DNA of 64,000 nt, from assembly GCF_012863495.1 (NCBI RefSeq), contig NZ_JAAVJL010000001.1:3529501-3593500 (forward strand), read 5' to 3'. The position numbers and the translations under genes are program-made. The notes beneath the pieces were generated by a model that searched no databases, was not told the origin of the DNA, and saw only the letters and a list, made by a program, of their open reading frames with translations. The DNA is from Pseudanabaena yagii GIHE-NHR1 (GTDB taxonomy: Bacteria > Cyanobacteriota > Cyanobacteriia > Pseudanabaenales > Pseudanabaenaceae). Within the stretch, counting starts at the first letter, position 1; each line of letters begins with the position of its first letter. Shown here in pieces: positions 18,308-28,796 of this stretch.

Positions 18308-18964
18308 TTATACAGTTGCAAATAATTCAGCAATTGGGCGATCGGGTGTATCGGCGTTAACCACAATCTCAACAAGTTTATTCTTGGCATTATCTTCAAA
18401 TAGAGCATCTACCGTCACTTGGGCTACCTTAGTACGGGGAATACTGCCTTCAAAGAGGGTGTCAGCACCAGATAGGACTAAACCACCTTCTTTTTCGCGG
18501 TTGAGTAGTCCCCCCGGGCGGACGATGGTGTAGGTTAAGCCGCTATCTTGCAGATATCTTTCGGCTTGCTTTTTCCAAAACAGTACTAGCCAAAATAAAT
18601 TTAGGGGATGCAAAAATTTCGAGACGCAAAGGGATGAGACGATCGCAAAATGTTTGATATTTTTTGATTTAGCTGCCTTGACTAAATTCTTTGTACCAAT
18701 GTAATCGACTAGATATGGCTCAAGGGCATTGAAGCTGGGCTTTGCACCCGTAGCGCATACCAACACATCACAATCCGCGATCGCCTCTGACAAAGTATCC
18801 GCGAAAAGCACATTTCCTTGGACTAACTCTACTTCAGATGGCAAAACCTGCTTCGCTAGTTCTAAGTTACGAACCAAAGCTCTGACAGGAATATTACGTT
18901 TGATTAATTCGGCGACGATATGTCGTCCTGTTTGTCCTGTGGCTCCAGCTACAAATGCTTTCAT
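18308..18964 (-). CDS. NAD(P)-binding atypical SDR (NmrA/Ycf39-like)
   Basis: About 218 residues. The N-terminal MKAFVAGATGQTGRHIV is the GxxGxxG motif of atypical SDRs, followed by RALVRN (NADP-type) and GNVLFADTL. The segment YTIVRPGGLLNREKEGG near residue 150 is typical of the Ycf39/Tic62-like subgroup. The start is placed at 18964; an ATG six codons upstream is less likely because it adds non-family residues. Function unknown; related proteins act as chaperone-like or redox sensors in photosynthetic organisms. Confidence 0.8.
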   Translation of the reverse strand: MKAFVAGATGQTGRHIVAELIKRNIPVRALVRNLELAKQVLPSEVELVQGNVLFADTLSEAIADCDVLVCATGAKPSFNALEPYLVDYIGTKNLVKAAKSKNIKHFAIVSSLCVSKFLHPLNLFWLVLFWKKQAERYLQDSGLTYTIVRPGGLLNREKEGGLVLSGADTLFEGSIPRTKVAQVTVDALFEDNAKNKLVEIVVNADTPDRPIAELFATV

Positions 18965-19059
18965 ATCTGAATTGCTTCTCAACTATTTACCCTAGTATAA
19001 GCGGCGCGAAGTCCTGCCTATCCTAATTCAGTGCGCTCATTTCAGGTGAACTACTCTGA

Positions 19060-20118
<1,059 letters not shown>

Positions 20119-20123
20119 ATCTC

Positions 20124-20156
20124 CAAGGGAGTCAAGGCAAAGCCCTGACTCCTTTG
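20124..20156 (+). terminator. Terminator of hemB
   Basis: Imperfect stem (GGAGTCAAGGC with GCCCTGACTCC, one mismatch) with an AAA loop, six bases after the stop codon. Confidence 0.65.
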
Positions 20157-20187
20157 ATGTAGAAATATTTACTGTGCCATTAACTCA

Positions 20188-20895
20188 ATGAACGCAAAAG
20201 AACTTCTCGAAAGTTATGCTCAGGGCGATCGCGATTTTAGTAAGCGATCGCTCATTGGCTTGATCTTGACTGGGGCAAACCTATCTGGGTCAAACTTTAT
20301 CGAATCAGATCTCGAAGAAATTACACTCGACATTGCCAACTTAGAGGATGTAGAGCTAAATCTCGCGAATTTGGTCAGAGCAAATTTGAGTGGTTCGATT
20401 TTGATCCAAGCTAATCTTAATGGCACAATCTTAGAACAGGCTTCACTAATCGGGGCAAATCTTTCGGAAGCTTTCTTAATCGAAGCAGATTTAAGTGATG
20501 CTGTCTTAGTAGAAGCAAATTTTACTAACGCTTTTCTAACTAGTGCGAATTTGACGCGATCGCGATTATGTCGAGCCAACCTTGCTAACGCTTTTTTGAC
20601 AGGTGCTTATCTGAATGGAGCAGATCTTCGTGGGGCAAATCTCACAGGAGCAGATCTCAGTCGCTCTAATCTGACGGGGGCAAATCTCGCAGGCGCAGAT
20701 CTCAGTCGTGCTAATCTGACGAATGCCAAACTAAATTGGGCAAATCTTGCCAATGCTAAGTTAATTGGGGCGGATTTGACAGGAACCTATCTATCGACTC
20801 TAAAAAGTATTGAGGGCACTGATTTTACGGATGCACGTAATGCTCCGAACTCGGTCGAGCTTGTTAATATGGAAGAGGTAAACCCAACTCAATAG
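20188..20895 (+). CDS. Pentapeptide-repeat protein
   Basis: A 235-residue protein made almost wholly of A(N/D)Lxx pentapeptides from about residue 25 to 210, which fold as a right-handed four-sided beta helix. The DNA reflects it with recurring GCAAATCT-like motifs every 15 bases. No signal peptide, so it is probably cytosolic. The family is abundant in cyanobacteria and mostly of unknown role. Followed by an inverted repeat at 20901-20930. Confidence 0.9.
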   Translation: MNAKELLESYAQGDRDFSKRSLIGLILTGANLSGSNFIESDLEEITLDIANLEDVELNLANLVRANLSGSILIQANLNGTILEQASLIGANLSEAFLIEADLSDAVLVEANFTNAFLTSANLTRSRLCRANLANAFLTGAYLNGADLRGANLTGADLSRSNLTGANLAGADLSRANLTNAKLNWANLANAKLIGADLTGTYLSTLKSIEGTDFTDARNAPNSVELVNMEEVNPTQ

Positions 20896-20900
20896 GAATT

Positions 20901-20930
20901 TGATAGTTAGTATGAGTCTCCTAACTATCA
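20901..20930. terminator. 10-bp inverted repeat after the pentapeptide gene
   Basis: TGATAGTTAG at 20901-20910 is inverted at 20921-20930, a few bases after the stop. No long T run. Confidence 0.45.
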
Positions 20931-20957
20931 TGATTCATTCATCTAACTTAAAATCTT

Positions 20958-22079
20958 ATGCCCTTGTTTCGTTCCGTATCTAGCCACACTAAAACTTTTG
21001 CCTACAGAATCTCTAATCTCGCTTTAATCATGACGATCGCAGGGGCGATCGCTCTACCAATTAATAACAATGCCCATGCTCAAGCCCAAAAGGATGCCGT
21101 GGAATGGATCAAGCAGGGGCGACAACTTTGGCAAAGAAATGACATTTCTGGAGCGATCGCTGCCTATCAGCAAGCCGCCCAGTTAGAACCGAAAAATTCT
21201 AAAATTCTGACAAGTCTTGGCTTCCTCCTCACACAACAAAATAATTATTCGGGGGCAATCTCGACCTTAGAGCGGGCAACGCGGTTAGACAATACGAATG
21301 CTAAGGCATTTAATGCCCTAGGTTTTGTCTATGTCAAGATTAAAGACTATCCCAATGCGATCAATGCCTATCGGCGAGCCATCTCTCTGGATCGTCAAAA
21401 TATAGATGCCTATAACAGTGTTGGCTTTTTGCTGACCGAACAAAAAAACTATGCTGAAGCTGTCAAGATCTATCGTCAAGCAATTGCTGCTTCACCAAAT
21501 GAGGTCAAAAGCTATCTCAATTTGGGCTATGTGTTAAAGCTATCAGGCGATCGCAAGGGTGCTGTAGCTATGTATAACCAAGCCGATAAAATCGCCCCCT
21601 TTGATGCAGATGTATTAGTAGCGCTCGGTGGGTTATTCGCTGAACAAAATCAAAATGAAGAGGCGATCGCCAAATATAAACGCGCCTTAGAAGTTAATCC
21701 GCGTCATCCTCAAGCGAATTTGGCAATCGCTGGAGTTTTACAAAGTCAAGGTAATTATGCCGAAGCTATTACTTCTCTGCGTAGAGCCGCCACCGCAAAG
21801 AATATCACTCCTAGTAATTTGATTGCCTTGCAACGAGAGATTGCCAACCTCTATATCCAACAAGGTTCTCTATCAGGTGCGATCGTTGCCTATCGCGAAA
21901 TCATCGAAGTAGAACCTGAGGAAGCCGAGACTTATCTCGCCTTAGGTAAGTTATTAGTCACACAGCAACGGGTAACTGAAGCTCGCAAAACCCTCGAAAC
22001 TGCTGAGCGTCTATTCAATCAACAGGGTAACATCGATGGTTTAGCCCAAGCTCGAAAAGCTCTTGCAGAAATCAAATAA
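20958..22079 (+). CDS. Exported tetratricopeptide-repeat protein
   Basis: A 373-residue protein with a signal peptide or anchor (about 15-42, ending AHAQAQ) and about nine TPR units from residue 46 to 370. Typical units read GAIAAYQQAAQLEPKNSKIL and NAINAYRRAISLDRQNIDAY, with the P at position 32. TPR arrays bind other proteins; no catalytic domain follows. The partner is unknown. A strong hairpin at 22078-22114 overlaps the stop. Confidence 0.85.
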   Translation: MPLFRSVSSHTKTFAYRISNLALIMTIAGAIALPINNNAHAQAQKDAVEWIKQGRQLWQRNDISGAIAAYQQAAQLEPKNSKILTSLGFLLTQQNNYSGAISTLERATRLDNTNAKAFNALGFVYVKIKDYPNAINAYRRAISLDRQNIDAYNSVGFLLTEQKNYAEAVKIYRQAIAASPNEVKSYLNLGYVLKLSGDRKGAVAMYNQADKIAPFDADVLVALGGLFAEQNQNEEAIAKYKRALEVNPRHPQANLAIAGVLQSQGNYAEAITSLRRAATAKNITPSNLIALQREIANLYIQQGSLSGAIVAYREIIEVEPEEAETYLALGKLLVTQQRVTEARKTLETAERLFNQQGNIDGLAQARKALAEIK

Positions 22080-22114
22080 ATCAGAAAGCCGCACATTGTG
22101 CGGCTTTCTGATTT
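22078..22114. terminator. Bidirectional terminator between the TPR and GH10-like genes
   Basis: A perfect stem of about 17 bp with GCCGCAC/GTGCGGC near the tip, spanning the stops of two convergent genes. Confidence 0.85.
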
Positions 22115-23706
22115 TAATTTGGGATAGTTGCTGCTTCTAAACCTGTTGCTTTGCCTGCTTTGCGGAGGCGATCGCTTTCGGGTTCCATCCATGAATAGAC
22201 AAAATGACTGAAGCAATTAATCTGTGGTTCTCTGGCTCGAATCGCTTGCATTTGCTTCTCAAAGCTAGGATGTCCATCAAAACCCTGTCCCCAAGTTCCT
22301 GCTAAAACTGGACAGACTAAGGTTTCAGGCGATGATTGGCGCACTACTTCGGAAACCTGCTCCGCGACACAACTCCCATCATTACAAAGGGCATAGGTCA
22401 TGGGGTGACGTTCCATATATTTCGGGAACCGATCCCAAGGCTGCATCCTTGCCTCATATCTACCTGATTCTGTGCGATTACCATTGGGAAAGAACACCGT
22501 ACCAATGGGAAGATTATTTTGCTTGAGGGGAGCCGAAATTGTGGTCACAAAATTAATGACCCCTTGATAGGCATGATTTGTGGCAATATTCCACAGTAAA
22601 CCTTCCGCGATCGCTGCCGTTTCCCTAGGATTTTTAATATTTGTGGGCTTGACTTTAGCGGTGTTAGCAAGTTGCTTCTCGGTCTCCACAACATCATTGG
22701 CGGTGAGATTACCATTTTGGAGATAAAGCGCCATCAACTCTCGCACATTGCGATTATCAATACTATTGAGTAATGCTGTCCGTGATGATTTGCCGTAAAT
22801 CCACAGTTGCTTGACGTTATTGATTAATTCCCCCGTGATATTAGTCGGATAGCGCACGTAATCAAATACCATGCCATCAGGCTGGCGTTGCATTAGAGCT
22901 TTAACTGCTGTGATTAAATCATCTTTAGCAGTCCGACTATAGGGATCGACAAATAGGTGATCGGCTTCATAGGCATCTTCATAAAAAGCTTTACCATCAG
23001 CGACCTGCTTACGATCAAAATTGGTATTCGCAATACTATTTTCCCCATTGCCATTAATGGCAAATGTCCCCGATCGCCCCTTGACCTCGCTATAGCCATA
23101 GCCAAAATTCATCGCAAAAGACCAACCATAAACCTTGATGCCCCGTTCTTTACCGATCGCGATCGCCTGTTTCCAAAGATCATAGTCCGCAGGTACTTCG
23201 CCCGCCTTGACTGCTTCCTCCATGACTGATTTCCAAGGTGTCGGATTATCAGCAACGGGTAGGAGTACGCGCCCATCATAAAAAACTTCAACAAAAACTT
23301 GGTTATAGCCCCGATTTGCCATCCGATCAAAGACATCCTCTAGCACCCCTGCCTTGACATCATTAGGATAGAGCCTGATCCAAGTTGCTTGGGTTTGGGG
23401 CGCAGTGCGATCGCGACAGGCTTGTAAAGCCGTTTTATGTTTTTGAATAATTTCCCGATATTGGGTCTGTGATTTTTGATCCTTAGTATTGATCAGAGCC
23501 GCTTTTCGTAATTCATGTTTACGCAAAATTTCCGCTGCACTCACATCACAGGTCGGATTGCCCCACAAAATTCTGTCGGGTAAAGGCCCCGCGATTGCAT
23601 TATTTGAAAATATTGTTGCTAAGCTCAGACAAGCCCCAGAAGCAAGCAATCCGAATTTTGGTTGATGTAACTTTTTTCGAGATGTCGAGGATTTGATCAA
23701 TTTCAT
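22114..23706 (-). CDS. Exported family-10-like glycosyl hydrolase (GHL10/DUF187 type)
   Basis: A 530-residue secreted protein with a signal peptide (about 1-39, ending NAIAGP). The catalytic-type TIM barrel starts at WIRLYPNDVKAGVLEDVFDRM (about 105) and includes YNQVFVEVFYDGRVLLP, KVYGWSFAMNFGYG and MVFDYVRYPTN (about 285), the barrel-strand motifs of the GHL10 family. Related proteins are presumed to act on cell-wall or extracellular glycans. Substrate unknown. Single gene, convergent with the TPR gene. Confidence 0.75.
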   Translation of the reverse strand: MKLIKSSTSRKKLHQPKFGLLASGACLSLATIFSNNAIAGPLPDRILWGNPTCDVSAAEILRKHELRKAALINTKDQKSQTQYREIIQKHKTALQACRDRTAPQTQATWIRLYPNDVKAGVLEDVFDRMANRGYNQVFVEVFYDGRVLLPVADNPTPWKSVMEEAVKAGEVPADYDLWKQAIAIGKERGIKVYGWSFAMNFGYGYSEVKGRSGTFAINGNGENSIANTNFDRKQVADGKAFYEDAYEADHLFVDPYSRTAKDDLITAVKALMQRQPDGMVFDYVRYPTNITGELINNVKQLWIYGKSSRTALLNSIDNRNVRELMALYLQNGNLTANDVVETEKQLANTAKVKPTNIKNPRETAAIAEGLLWNIATNHAYQGVINFVTTISAPLKQNNLPIGTVFFPNGNRTESGRYEARMQPWDRFPKYMERHPMTYALCNDGSCVAEQVSEVVRQSSPETLVCPVLAGTWGQGFDGHPSFEKQMQAIRAREPQINCFSHFVYSWMEPESDRLRKAGKATGLEAATIPN

Positions 23707-23848
23707 AAAAATACAAAAATACCTTGATATTTACCTTGGGTCGTTGATCTTGCGGTCAGGAGCACCGCGCACCCTAACCCTAAAATTTTGATCTTGATAG
23801 AAGCAATTTCCCTGACGAACTAGCCGTAACAATGTGGCACACTGACAA

Positions 23849-25024
23849 GTGTATTTCATGACTTGCTTCTCCATGCTGCACAACCCTGCCAGATTTAAGC
23901 CTAGTTCTATCGAAAATGATTCAGAAAATGAAGAAGAATTAGAATTTTACGATTTTAATGAACCTGAACCGGGGAGTCCACCGGGGACGTTAATCATTGA
24001 TGAAGATGCTAGCATTCCTAATATTTTTCTGATTGATTACCATGCCGAAGAAGCGATCGGCGTGCAACTAGCAACTCCTGAAGAATGTTTCCCCTACCTC
24101 GATAGTCAATCGGTCTCATGGGTAGATGTGCAGGGGCTAGGTTCTGAAGATGTCTTAAAACGCCTTGGCAAAGTGTTTAGCCTCCATGAGCTAGTACTTG
24201 AAGATATCGTCAATATTCCCCAAAGACCGAAGGTTGAGAGCTTTGAGGATCAAGAACTAATCATCTTACATATGGTGACGAGTCGTGAAGATGGTCGGGG
24301 TTTTTATGATGAGCAGGTAAGTTTGATCTTAGGAAAAAACTATGTGCTGACAGTGCAAGAAGAGCCTGAAAATGATGTATTTGAGCCAATTCGTCAAAGG
24401 ATTCATCGAAATCGTGGCGTAATCCGATCGCAAAGAGCTGACTATCTTGCCTATGCTCTGATCGATGCGATCGTCGATGGATTTTTCCCTGTGTTAGAGG
24501 ACTATGGAGAGCGTCTCGAAGATCTCCAAGATGAAGTAGTAGAAAAACCCACCCGTCAGACCCTAGATAAAATTCATAAAATCAAACGCGAATTATTATT
24601 ACTTCGCCGTGCTATTTGGCCACAGCGAGATGCCATTAATTCTCTGATTCGTGAGGAAAGTCCGTTAATTGATCGCGAAGTTAGGGTGTTTCTGCGAGAT
24701 TGCTATGACCACACCGTACAGGTCATCGATATGGTGGAAACCTATCGCGAACTTGCTGCCAACTTAATGGATATTTATCTCTCGTCATTAAGCAACAGCA
24801 CCAATGAAATCATGCGCTTTTTAACCGTGATTTCCACAGTATTTATTCCCCTTACCTTCGTTGCTGGTGTCTATGGCATGAATTTTGATACCAGCGTGGC
24901 TGGGAATATGCCTGAGTTAAAAATGCCCTTAGGTTATCCGCTCTGTTGGTTATTGATGCTTTCTATTTCTGGTGGTTTGTTATTTTACTTTTGGAAAAAA
25001 GGCTGGCTATTTAGTCCAAAATAA
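23849..25024 (+). CDS. corA: CorA-type magnesium/cobalt transporter
   Basis: A 391-residue CorA protein with a large N-terminal cytosolic funnel and two C-terminal membrane helices (about 325-345 and 362-382). The selectivity motif YGMNFD carries Gly343-Met344-Asn345. The stalk helix (about 215-320) is charged and long, as expected. The first in-frame start is GTG 23849; ATG 23858 or ATG 23873 are equally possible because the N-terminus of this family varies. Transports Mg2+ as a homopentamer. Confidence 0.92.
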   Translation: MYFMTCFSMLHNPARFKPSSIENDSENEEELEFYDFNEPEPGSPPGTLIIDEDASIPNIFLIDYHAEEAIGVQLATPEECFPYLDSQSVSWVDVQGLGSEDVLKRLGKVFSLHELVLEDIVNIPQRPKVESFEDQELIILHMVTSREDGRGFYDEQVSLILGKNYVLTVQEEPENDVFEPIRQRIHRNRGVIRSQRADYLAYALIDAIVDGFFPVLEDYGERLEDLQDEVVEKPTRQTLDKIHKIKRELLLLRRAIWPQRDAINSLIREESPLIDREVRVFLRDCYDHTVQVIDMVETYRELAANLMDIYLSSLSNSTNEIMRFLTVISTVFIPLTFVAGVYGMNFDTSVAGNMPELKMPLGYPLCWLLMLSISGGLLFYFWKKGWLFSPK

Positions 25025-25060
25025 CTATGAATCGGCGCGAAGCGTAGATTCATAGTTATT
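25020..25060. terminator. Terminator of corA
   Basis: A 14-bp stem (25020-25033 with 25047-25060) whose loop holds GGCGCGAAGCG. It overlaps the corA stop. Confidence 0.7.
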
Positions 25061-25072
25061 AATGAAAATATT

Positions 25073-25876
25073 GTGTTACTTCCTCAACCTCAAAAACGTA
25101 GACTGCAACGGGTGACATTACAGCCACACCAAGTTGAGCAAACTTTAGAAGTTAATAGTGCGATCGCCTTAACATCTGAGCAAAGACATTATTTATGTAA
25201 TGTGTTGCGTTTAGAAATAGGCGCAGAATTTATTGCCCTTGATCGTCAAGGCGGCTGGTGGCTAGCAAAGTTATCTAGTGAGGCGGATAATGTCCAAATC
25301 ATCGACAAATTAGAAAATAATTCTGAGTTAGATACCCAGATCACCCTTGGTGTGGCGATGCCCAAAGGTAGCAATATCGAATCGGTAATTCGCCAATCTA
25401 CGGAATTAGGCGTGCGTCAAATAGTGCCATTATTTAGCGATCGCACAATTATCAAATCAGGCACAGAAATCGGCAATCAAAAGCGCGATCGCTGGCAACG
25501 CATCGCCGAAGAAGCCGCCGAGCTTTCCCTGCGTACCTATGTCCCTGAAATTAATGCGCCGCAATCCTTCAAGACATGGCTAGGCGATCGCTCCTCAGCA
25601 TCTGCACAAATTCTGAAATATATATGTGTTACCCATCCTGAGGCTACCCATTTGCTGCCTAGCTTGCAAAGTGCCTATGATGCTTTACCTGCGGGAGAGC
25701 ATCTTGCTCAAATTATGGTTGCTACGGGTTGCGAGGGAGGATGGACTGCCAGAGAAGAAGAAATAGCGATCGCATCGGGATTTATACCTGTATCTCTAGG
25801 TGATCGGGTATTGTCCGCCGTCACAGCCCCAGTGGTAGCATTGTCCATAGTTAGTGCATTTTTAGATACTAAATAA
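25073..25876 (+). CDS. rsmE: 16S rRNA (uracil-1498-N3)-methyltransferase
   Basis: A 267-residue SPOUT-class methyltransferase that methylates U1498 of 16S rRNA with S-adenosylmethionine. The N-terminal PUA-like part (QRHYLCNVLRLEIGAEF) precedes the knotted domain: GVAMPKGSNIESVIRQSTELGV, the RWQRIAEEAAELSLRTYVPE helix and the SAM loop ATGCEGGWTAREEE (usually GPEGG; here Cys replaces Pro). Start is GTG at 25073. It is 48 bases after corA with a terminator between. Confidence 0.92.
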   Translation: MLLPQPQKRRLQRVTLQPHQVEQTLEVNSAIALTSEQRHYLCNVLRLEIGAEFIALDRQGGWWLAKLSSEADNVQIIDKLENNSELDTQITLGVAMPKGSNIESVIRQSTELGVRQIVPLFSDRTIIKSGTEIGNQKRDRWQRIAEEAAELSLRTYVPEINAPQSFKTWLGDRSSASAQILKYICVTHPEATHLLPSLQSAYDALPAGEHLAQIMVATGCEGGWTAREEEIAIASGFIPVSLGDRVLSAVTAPVVALSIVSAFLDTK

Positions 25877-25931
25877 GGTTCTTAGCAAAAGAGAGAATCT
25901 TATTTTTAATCCTTGGAAATAGAGACAATTT

Positions 25932-26378
25932 ATGATCGCCAACCAACAGCAAACAGTGCAATCTATGGTCCAGCAAACTATTGCCATCCGCACCAATGGT
26001 AAAAAGCTGCACAATATCACCCGCCAAGTAGAAGCCATTCTCTTGCAATCGGGTATAAAAATGGGACTATGTAACGTCTTTTTGCGACATACATCTGCAA
26101 GTTTGATTATTCAAGAAAATGCCGACCCCGATGTATTGGCAGATTTAGAAACATTTTTTAGAAAACTCATTCCCGAAGATGCCAGTCAATATCGCCATAT
26201 TTCTGAGGGGGTAGACGATATGCCATCCCATATTCGCAGCGCCCTTACAAAAACATCAGAAACAATTCCGATCGCTAATGGTAAACTTGCCCTCGGTACT
26301 TGGCAGGGAATCTTTGTTTGGGAGCATCGCAATTTGGGGCATACCCGTGAAGTGTTGGTACATATTACAGGTTGTTAG
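25932..26378 (+). CDS. YjbQ-family protein
   Basis: A 148-residue protein of the UPF0047/YjbQ family. Motifs are FLRHTSASLIIQENADPDVL, YRHISEGVDDMPSHIRSAL and LGTWQGIFVWEHR, with the histidines that line the presumed active site. Members are annotated as secondary thiamine-phosphate synthases, from complementation in E. coli; the physiological role is open. It is cytosolic and lies 39 bases before the YvcK gene, possibly co-transcribed. Confidence 0.88.
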   Translation: MIANQQQTVQSMVQQTIAIRTNGKKLHNITRQVEAILLQSGIKMGLCNVFLRHTSASLIIQENADPDVLADLETFFRKLIPEDASQYRHISEGVDDMPSHIRSALTKTSETIPIANGKLALGTWQGIFVWEHRNLGHTREVLVHITGC

Positions 26379-26417
26379 AACAGGGTGCTAAATCAGGATA
26401 TTAAAACAGGAGCCTAG

Positions 26418-27761
26418 ATGAAGTCCGCAAAAAAGCCACCAGCAAGTCGATATCGTCCAGCTACTAAACAGAGAAAGTGGCTGCGGGGATTTCAGTGGTT
26501 TTTACCAGGGCTATTAGTCAAAAGATGGCTCCTAGTTAGCATTATCGGTATTGTGTTGATCGTTTTGGGCATTGCCATCTCGGCAAGATTAACACCCATT
26601 TTATTTATCTCACGCCTAATCGGGACAACGATCGATACACTAGTGGCGATCTTGCCCCGTAATGTCAGTGGACCGATCGCCCTAGCCATTGGTCTGGGTT
26701 TGCTCTGGTTGGGACAAAAACGTGCCCTTGGTTCGATTACTCAGGTTTTGATGCCCGATCAAGATAAGGAGTTATTAGAGTTACTGGTTTCACACCGCAA
26801 GCTCAATCGCGGACCCAAAATTGTCACCGTTGGTGGTGGCACAGGCATGTCAAATTTGTTGCGTGGACTCAAGCAATATAGCGCCAATATTACAGCGATC
26901 GTCACGGTTGCTGATGACGGTGGCTCCTCTGGTCGCTTACGGCGCGAGCATGGGGTTTTACCCCCAGGGGATATTCGTAACTGCCTCGCAGCTCTAGCCG
27001 ATGAAGAAAAATTAGTCACTGAGCTATTTCAATATCGCTTTAAAACTGGGGAAGGACTAGTCGGTCATAGTTTCGGCAATTTATTTCTTACAGCGATGAG
27101 TGAAGTTACGGGGGATCTCGAAAAGGCGATCGCGGCAAGTTCTCAGGTACTAGCAGTGCGTGGACGAGTATTACCAGCCACCCTTGAGCATATGGTGTTG
27201 TGGGCAGAACTTGAAGACGGACGCTATGTGGAGGGAGAGTCAAATATTCCTGAAGCAAAGGGTAAAATTAAGCATATTGGCTGTAAACCTAGTAATCCCA
27301 AGGGCTTACCACAGGCAATTGAGGATATTAACGAAGCTGATTTAATTGTGATCGGACCAGGGAGTCTATATACCAGCATTATTCCCAACCTACTTGTGCC
27401 TGAAATTCTTCAAGCATTAATCAATCGCAATGTGCCATCGATCTATCTTTGTAATATCATGAGTCAGGTAGGTGAAACTGATGGCTATACTGTGTCTAAT
27501 TATGTGCGAGTTTTAGACGAGTTAGCAGGGGTAAGATTATTTGATGTAGTTTTGGTTCAAAAGCACCCGCCTTCTGAGCGATCGCTACAACACTACGCCT
27601 CATTTGGGTCTCACTTAACATATCTAGATCGCGAAAATCTTGCGGCGATGGGGTGTCCAGTGTTAATTGCCAATGTTATGCGGGAAAAAGCAAACGGGAC
27701 AGTATGCCATGATTCAGATAAACTTGCAGGTGTATTAATGCGTTGGTACAACCGACAATAA
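26418..27761 (+). CDS. YvcK-family (gluconeogenesis factor / CofD-like) protein with membrane anchor
   Basis: A 447-residue protein. Two membrane segments (about 35-60 and 72-100) precede a CofD-like domain (about 132-440), whose UDP-sugar binding region starts [18 protein letters not shown]. Other motifs are [38 protein letters not shown] and [17 protein letters not shown]. YvcK proteins bind UDP-GlcNAc and steer cell-wall precursor metabolism in Bacillus. The N-terminal membrane extension is the layout I expect in cyanobacteria. Confidence 0.9.
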   Translation: MKSAKKPPASRYRPATKQRKWLRGFQWFLPGLLVKRWLLVSIIGIVLIVLGIAISARLTPILFISRLIGTTIDTLVAILPRNVSGPIALAIGLGLLWLGQKRALGSITQVLMPDQDKELLELLVSHRKLNRGPKIVTVGGGTGMSNLLRGLKQYSANITAIVTVADDGGSSGRLRREHGVLPPGDIRNCLAALADEEKLVTELFQYRFKTGEGLVGHSFGNLFLTAMSEVTGDLEKAIAASSQVLAVRGRVLPATLEHMVLWAELEDGRYVEGESNIPEAKGKIKHIGCKPSNPKGLPQAIEDINEADLIVIGPGSLYTSIIPNLLVPEILQALINRNVPSIYLCNIMSQVGETDGYTVSNYVRVLDELAGVRLFDVVLVQKHPPSERSLQHYASFGSHLTYLDRENLAAMGCPVLIANVMREKANGTVCHDSDKLAGVLMRWYNRQ

Positions 27762-27899
27762 TTTTTAGATTTAACTTAGCCCTATGCTGATATAAAAGCT
27801 AAAAACTTCTTTAGATAAAGGTTTTATAGTTTCTAGTTTGGCTAGGCAAATTAAAAACTACTATAAAATTTAAGCTCAAACTGCTAGATAAAACCATCA

Positions 27900-28352
27900 G
27901 TGTTACAGCATTACAACATCCGAGTTAACAGTGATATTTATGCTCTTGCAAACTTGCAGGAGTGGTTTCAGCAATTCCAAAATTTCTTGCCCAAAACAGT
28001 TTGGATGCAATGCAATCTGGTCTTAGTTGAGGTATTTACTAACGTGGTTTCCTATGCCCATGAGGGGCTGGATGAGGAAACACCTATTGATATCGAGTTA
28101 GATATTAATACAGACGAGAAATTTTTAGAGTTGAAAATTTGGGACTATGGACGACCATTTGACCTACTAGCTGAAGTCGAAAGGCTGTCTAAAGAAGCTC
28201 AAAAGAATAAGGATTTTGAGAATATCGATGATATTCCTACAGGTGGCAGAGGTCTGATCATCGCAAAAACGATCGCTGACAATATTCACTATGAAAGTAC
28301 GTCTGATGGGCGCAATTGCTTTGTAATGACTAAAAGATTTGAGTCAAAGTAA
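27900..28352 (+). CDS. Anti-sigma-factor-type ATP-binding kinase (RsbW-like)
   Basis: A 150-residue HATPase_c2 protein. The N box is LVLVEVFTNVVSYAHEG (about 40-56), the D box is WDYGRPFD (about 81-88) and the G box is GGRGLIIAKTIAD (about 114-126). Such kinases bind and inactivate sigma factors or phosphorylate anti-anti-sigma partners. No partner gene lies next to it. Start is GTG at 27900. Cytosolic. Confidence 0.85.
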   Translation: MLQHYNIRVNSDIYALANLQEWFQQFQNFLPKTVWMQCNLVLVEVFTNVVSYAHEGLDEETPIDIELDINTDEKFLELKIWDYGRPFDLLAEVERLSKEAQKNKDFENIDDIPTGGRGLIIAKTIADNIHYESTSDGRNCFVMTKRFESK

Positions 28353-28425
28353 AACAACGTCAGTTCGGGTTAAGCTGGCAAATTTTAAAATTTCAAAAGT
28401 ATAGATAATTCAAATAAAAACTACA

Positions 28426-28476
28426 GCTTCGACTTCGCTCAGCTAGCTTACACCGAGGGCTGAGCGAAGTCGAAGC
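28426..28476. repeat. Hairpin related to the MITE core
   Basis: An 18-bp stem (28426-28443 with 28459-28476) of sequence GCTTCGACTTCGCTCAGC. The same arms form the centre of the MITEs at 35571 and 55764, but the terminal repeats are absent here. Probably a solo or decayed copy. Confidence 0.7.
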
Positions 28477-28493
28477 CCGTCTACAAGTTATTT

Positions 28494-28540
28494 AAAACAA
28501 CTATAAAAGCCTTGCTACGCAAGGCTTTTATAGTTGTTTT
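28494..28540. terminator. 22-bp perfect hairpin before the 28563 gene
   Basis: Arms 28494-28515 and 28519-28540 are exact, with a TAC loop. It follows the minus-strand stop at 28563 and has A/T flanks on both sides. Confidence 0.8.
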
Positions 28541-28562
28541 TTGATAGAGGGGTTGCGTTAGA

Positions 28563-28766
28563 TTAACGCTTTAACCACAAAACCACTGCAAATACTGCTA
28601 CAGGTATAGTAATTGCGGTCAAGGCAGCTATATTCATCACATCGACACTTAATCCCTGTAAGACAGACCACTGAGGCACAATATATTTAATAAAAGATGA
28701 AGCGATCGCTGAATAAGCCAGCAATCGCAAAACAAATAGAAATTGAGAAAAAATTGGTAAGGGCAT
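28563..28766 (-). CDS. Small conserved two-span membrane protein
   Basis: A 67-residue hydrophobic protein with two predicted membrane helices (about 8-29 and 42-64). The start MPLPIFSQFLFVLRLLAYSAIAS resembles small cyanobacterial membrane proteins I have seen, none characterised. It begins 30 bases after the end of the PBP gene on the same strand, so they may be co-transcribed. Confidence 0.65.
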   Translation of the reverse strand: MPLPIFSQFLFVLRLLAYSAIASSFIKYIVPQWSVLQGLSVDVMNIAALTAITIPVAVFAVVLWLKR

Positions 28767-28796
28767 ATAGCGGAATTGTGAACAAGTTTCTAATGG

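Noticed and set aside
22957-23336. Frames of 75-90 codons on both strands within the GH10-like gene
   Set aside because: They overlap conserved barrel motifs in the true frame and have low-complexity Ile/Arg-rich translations.
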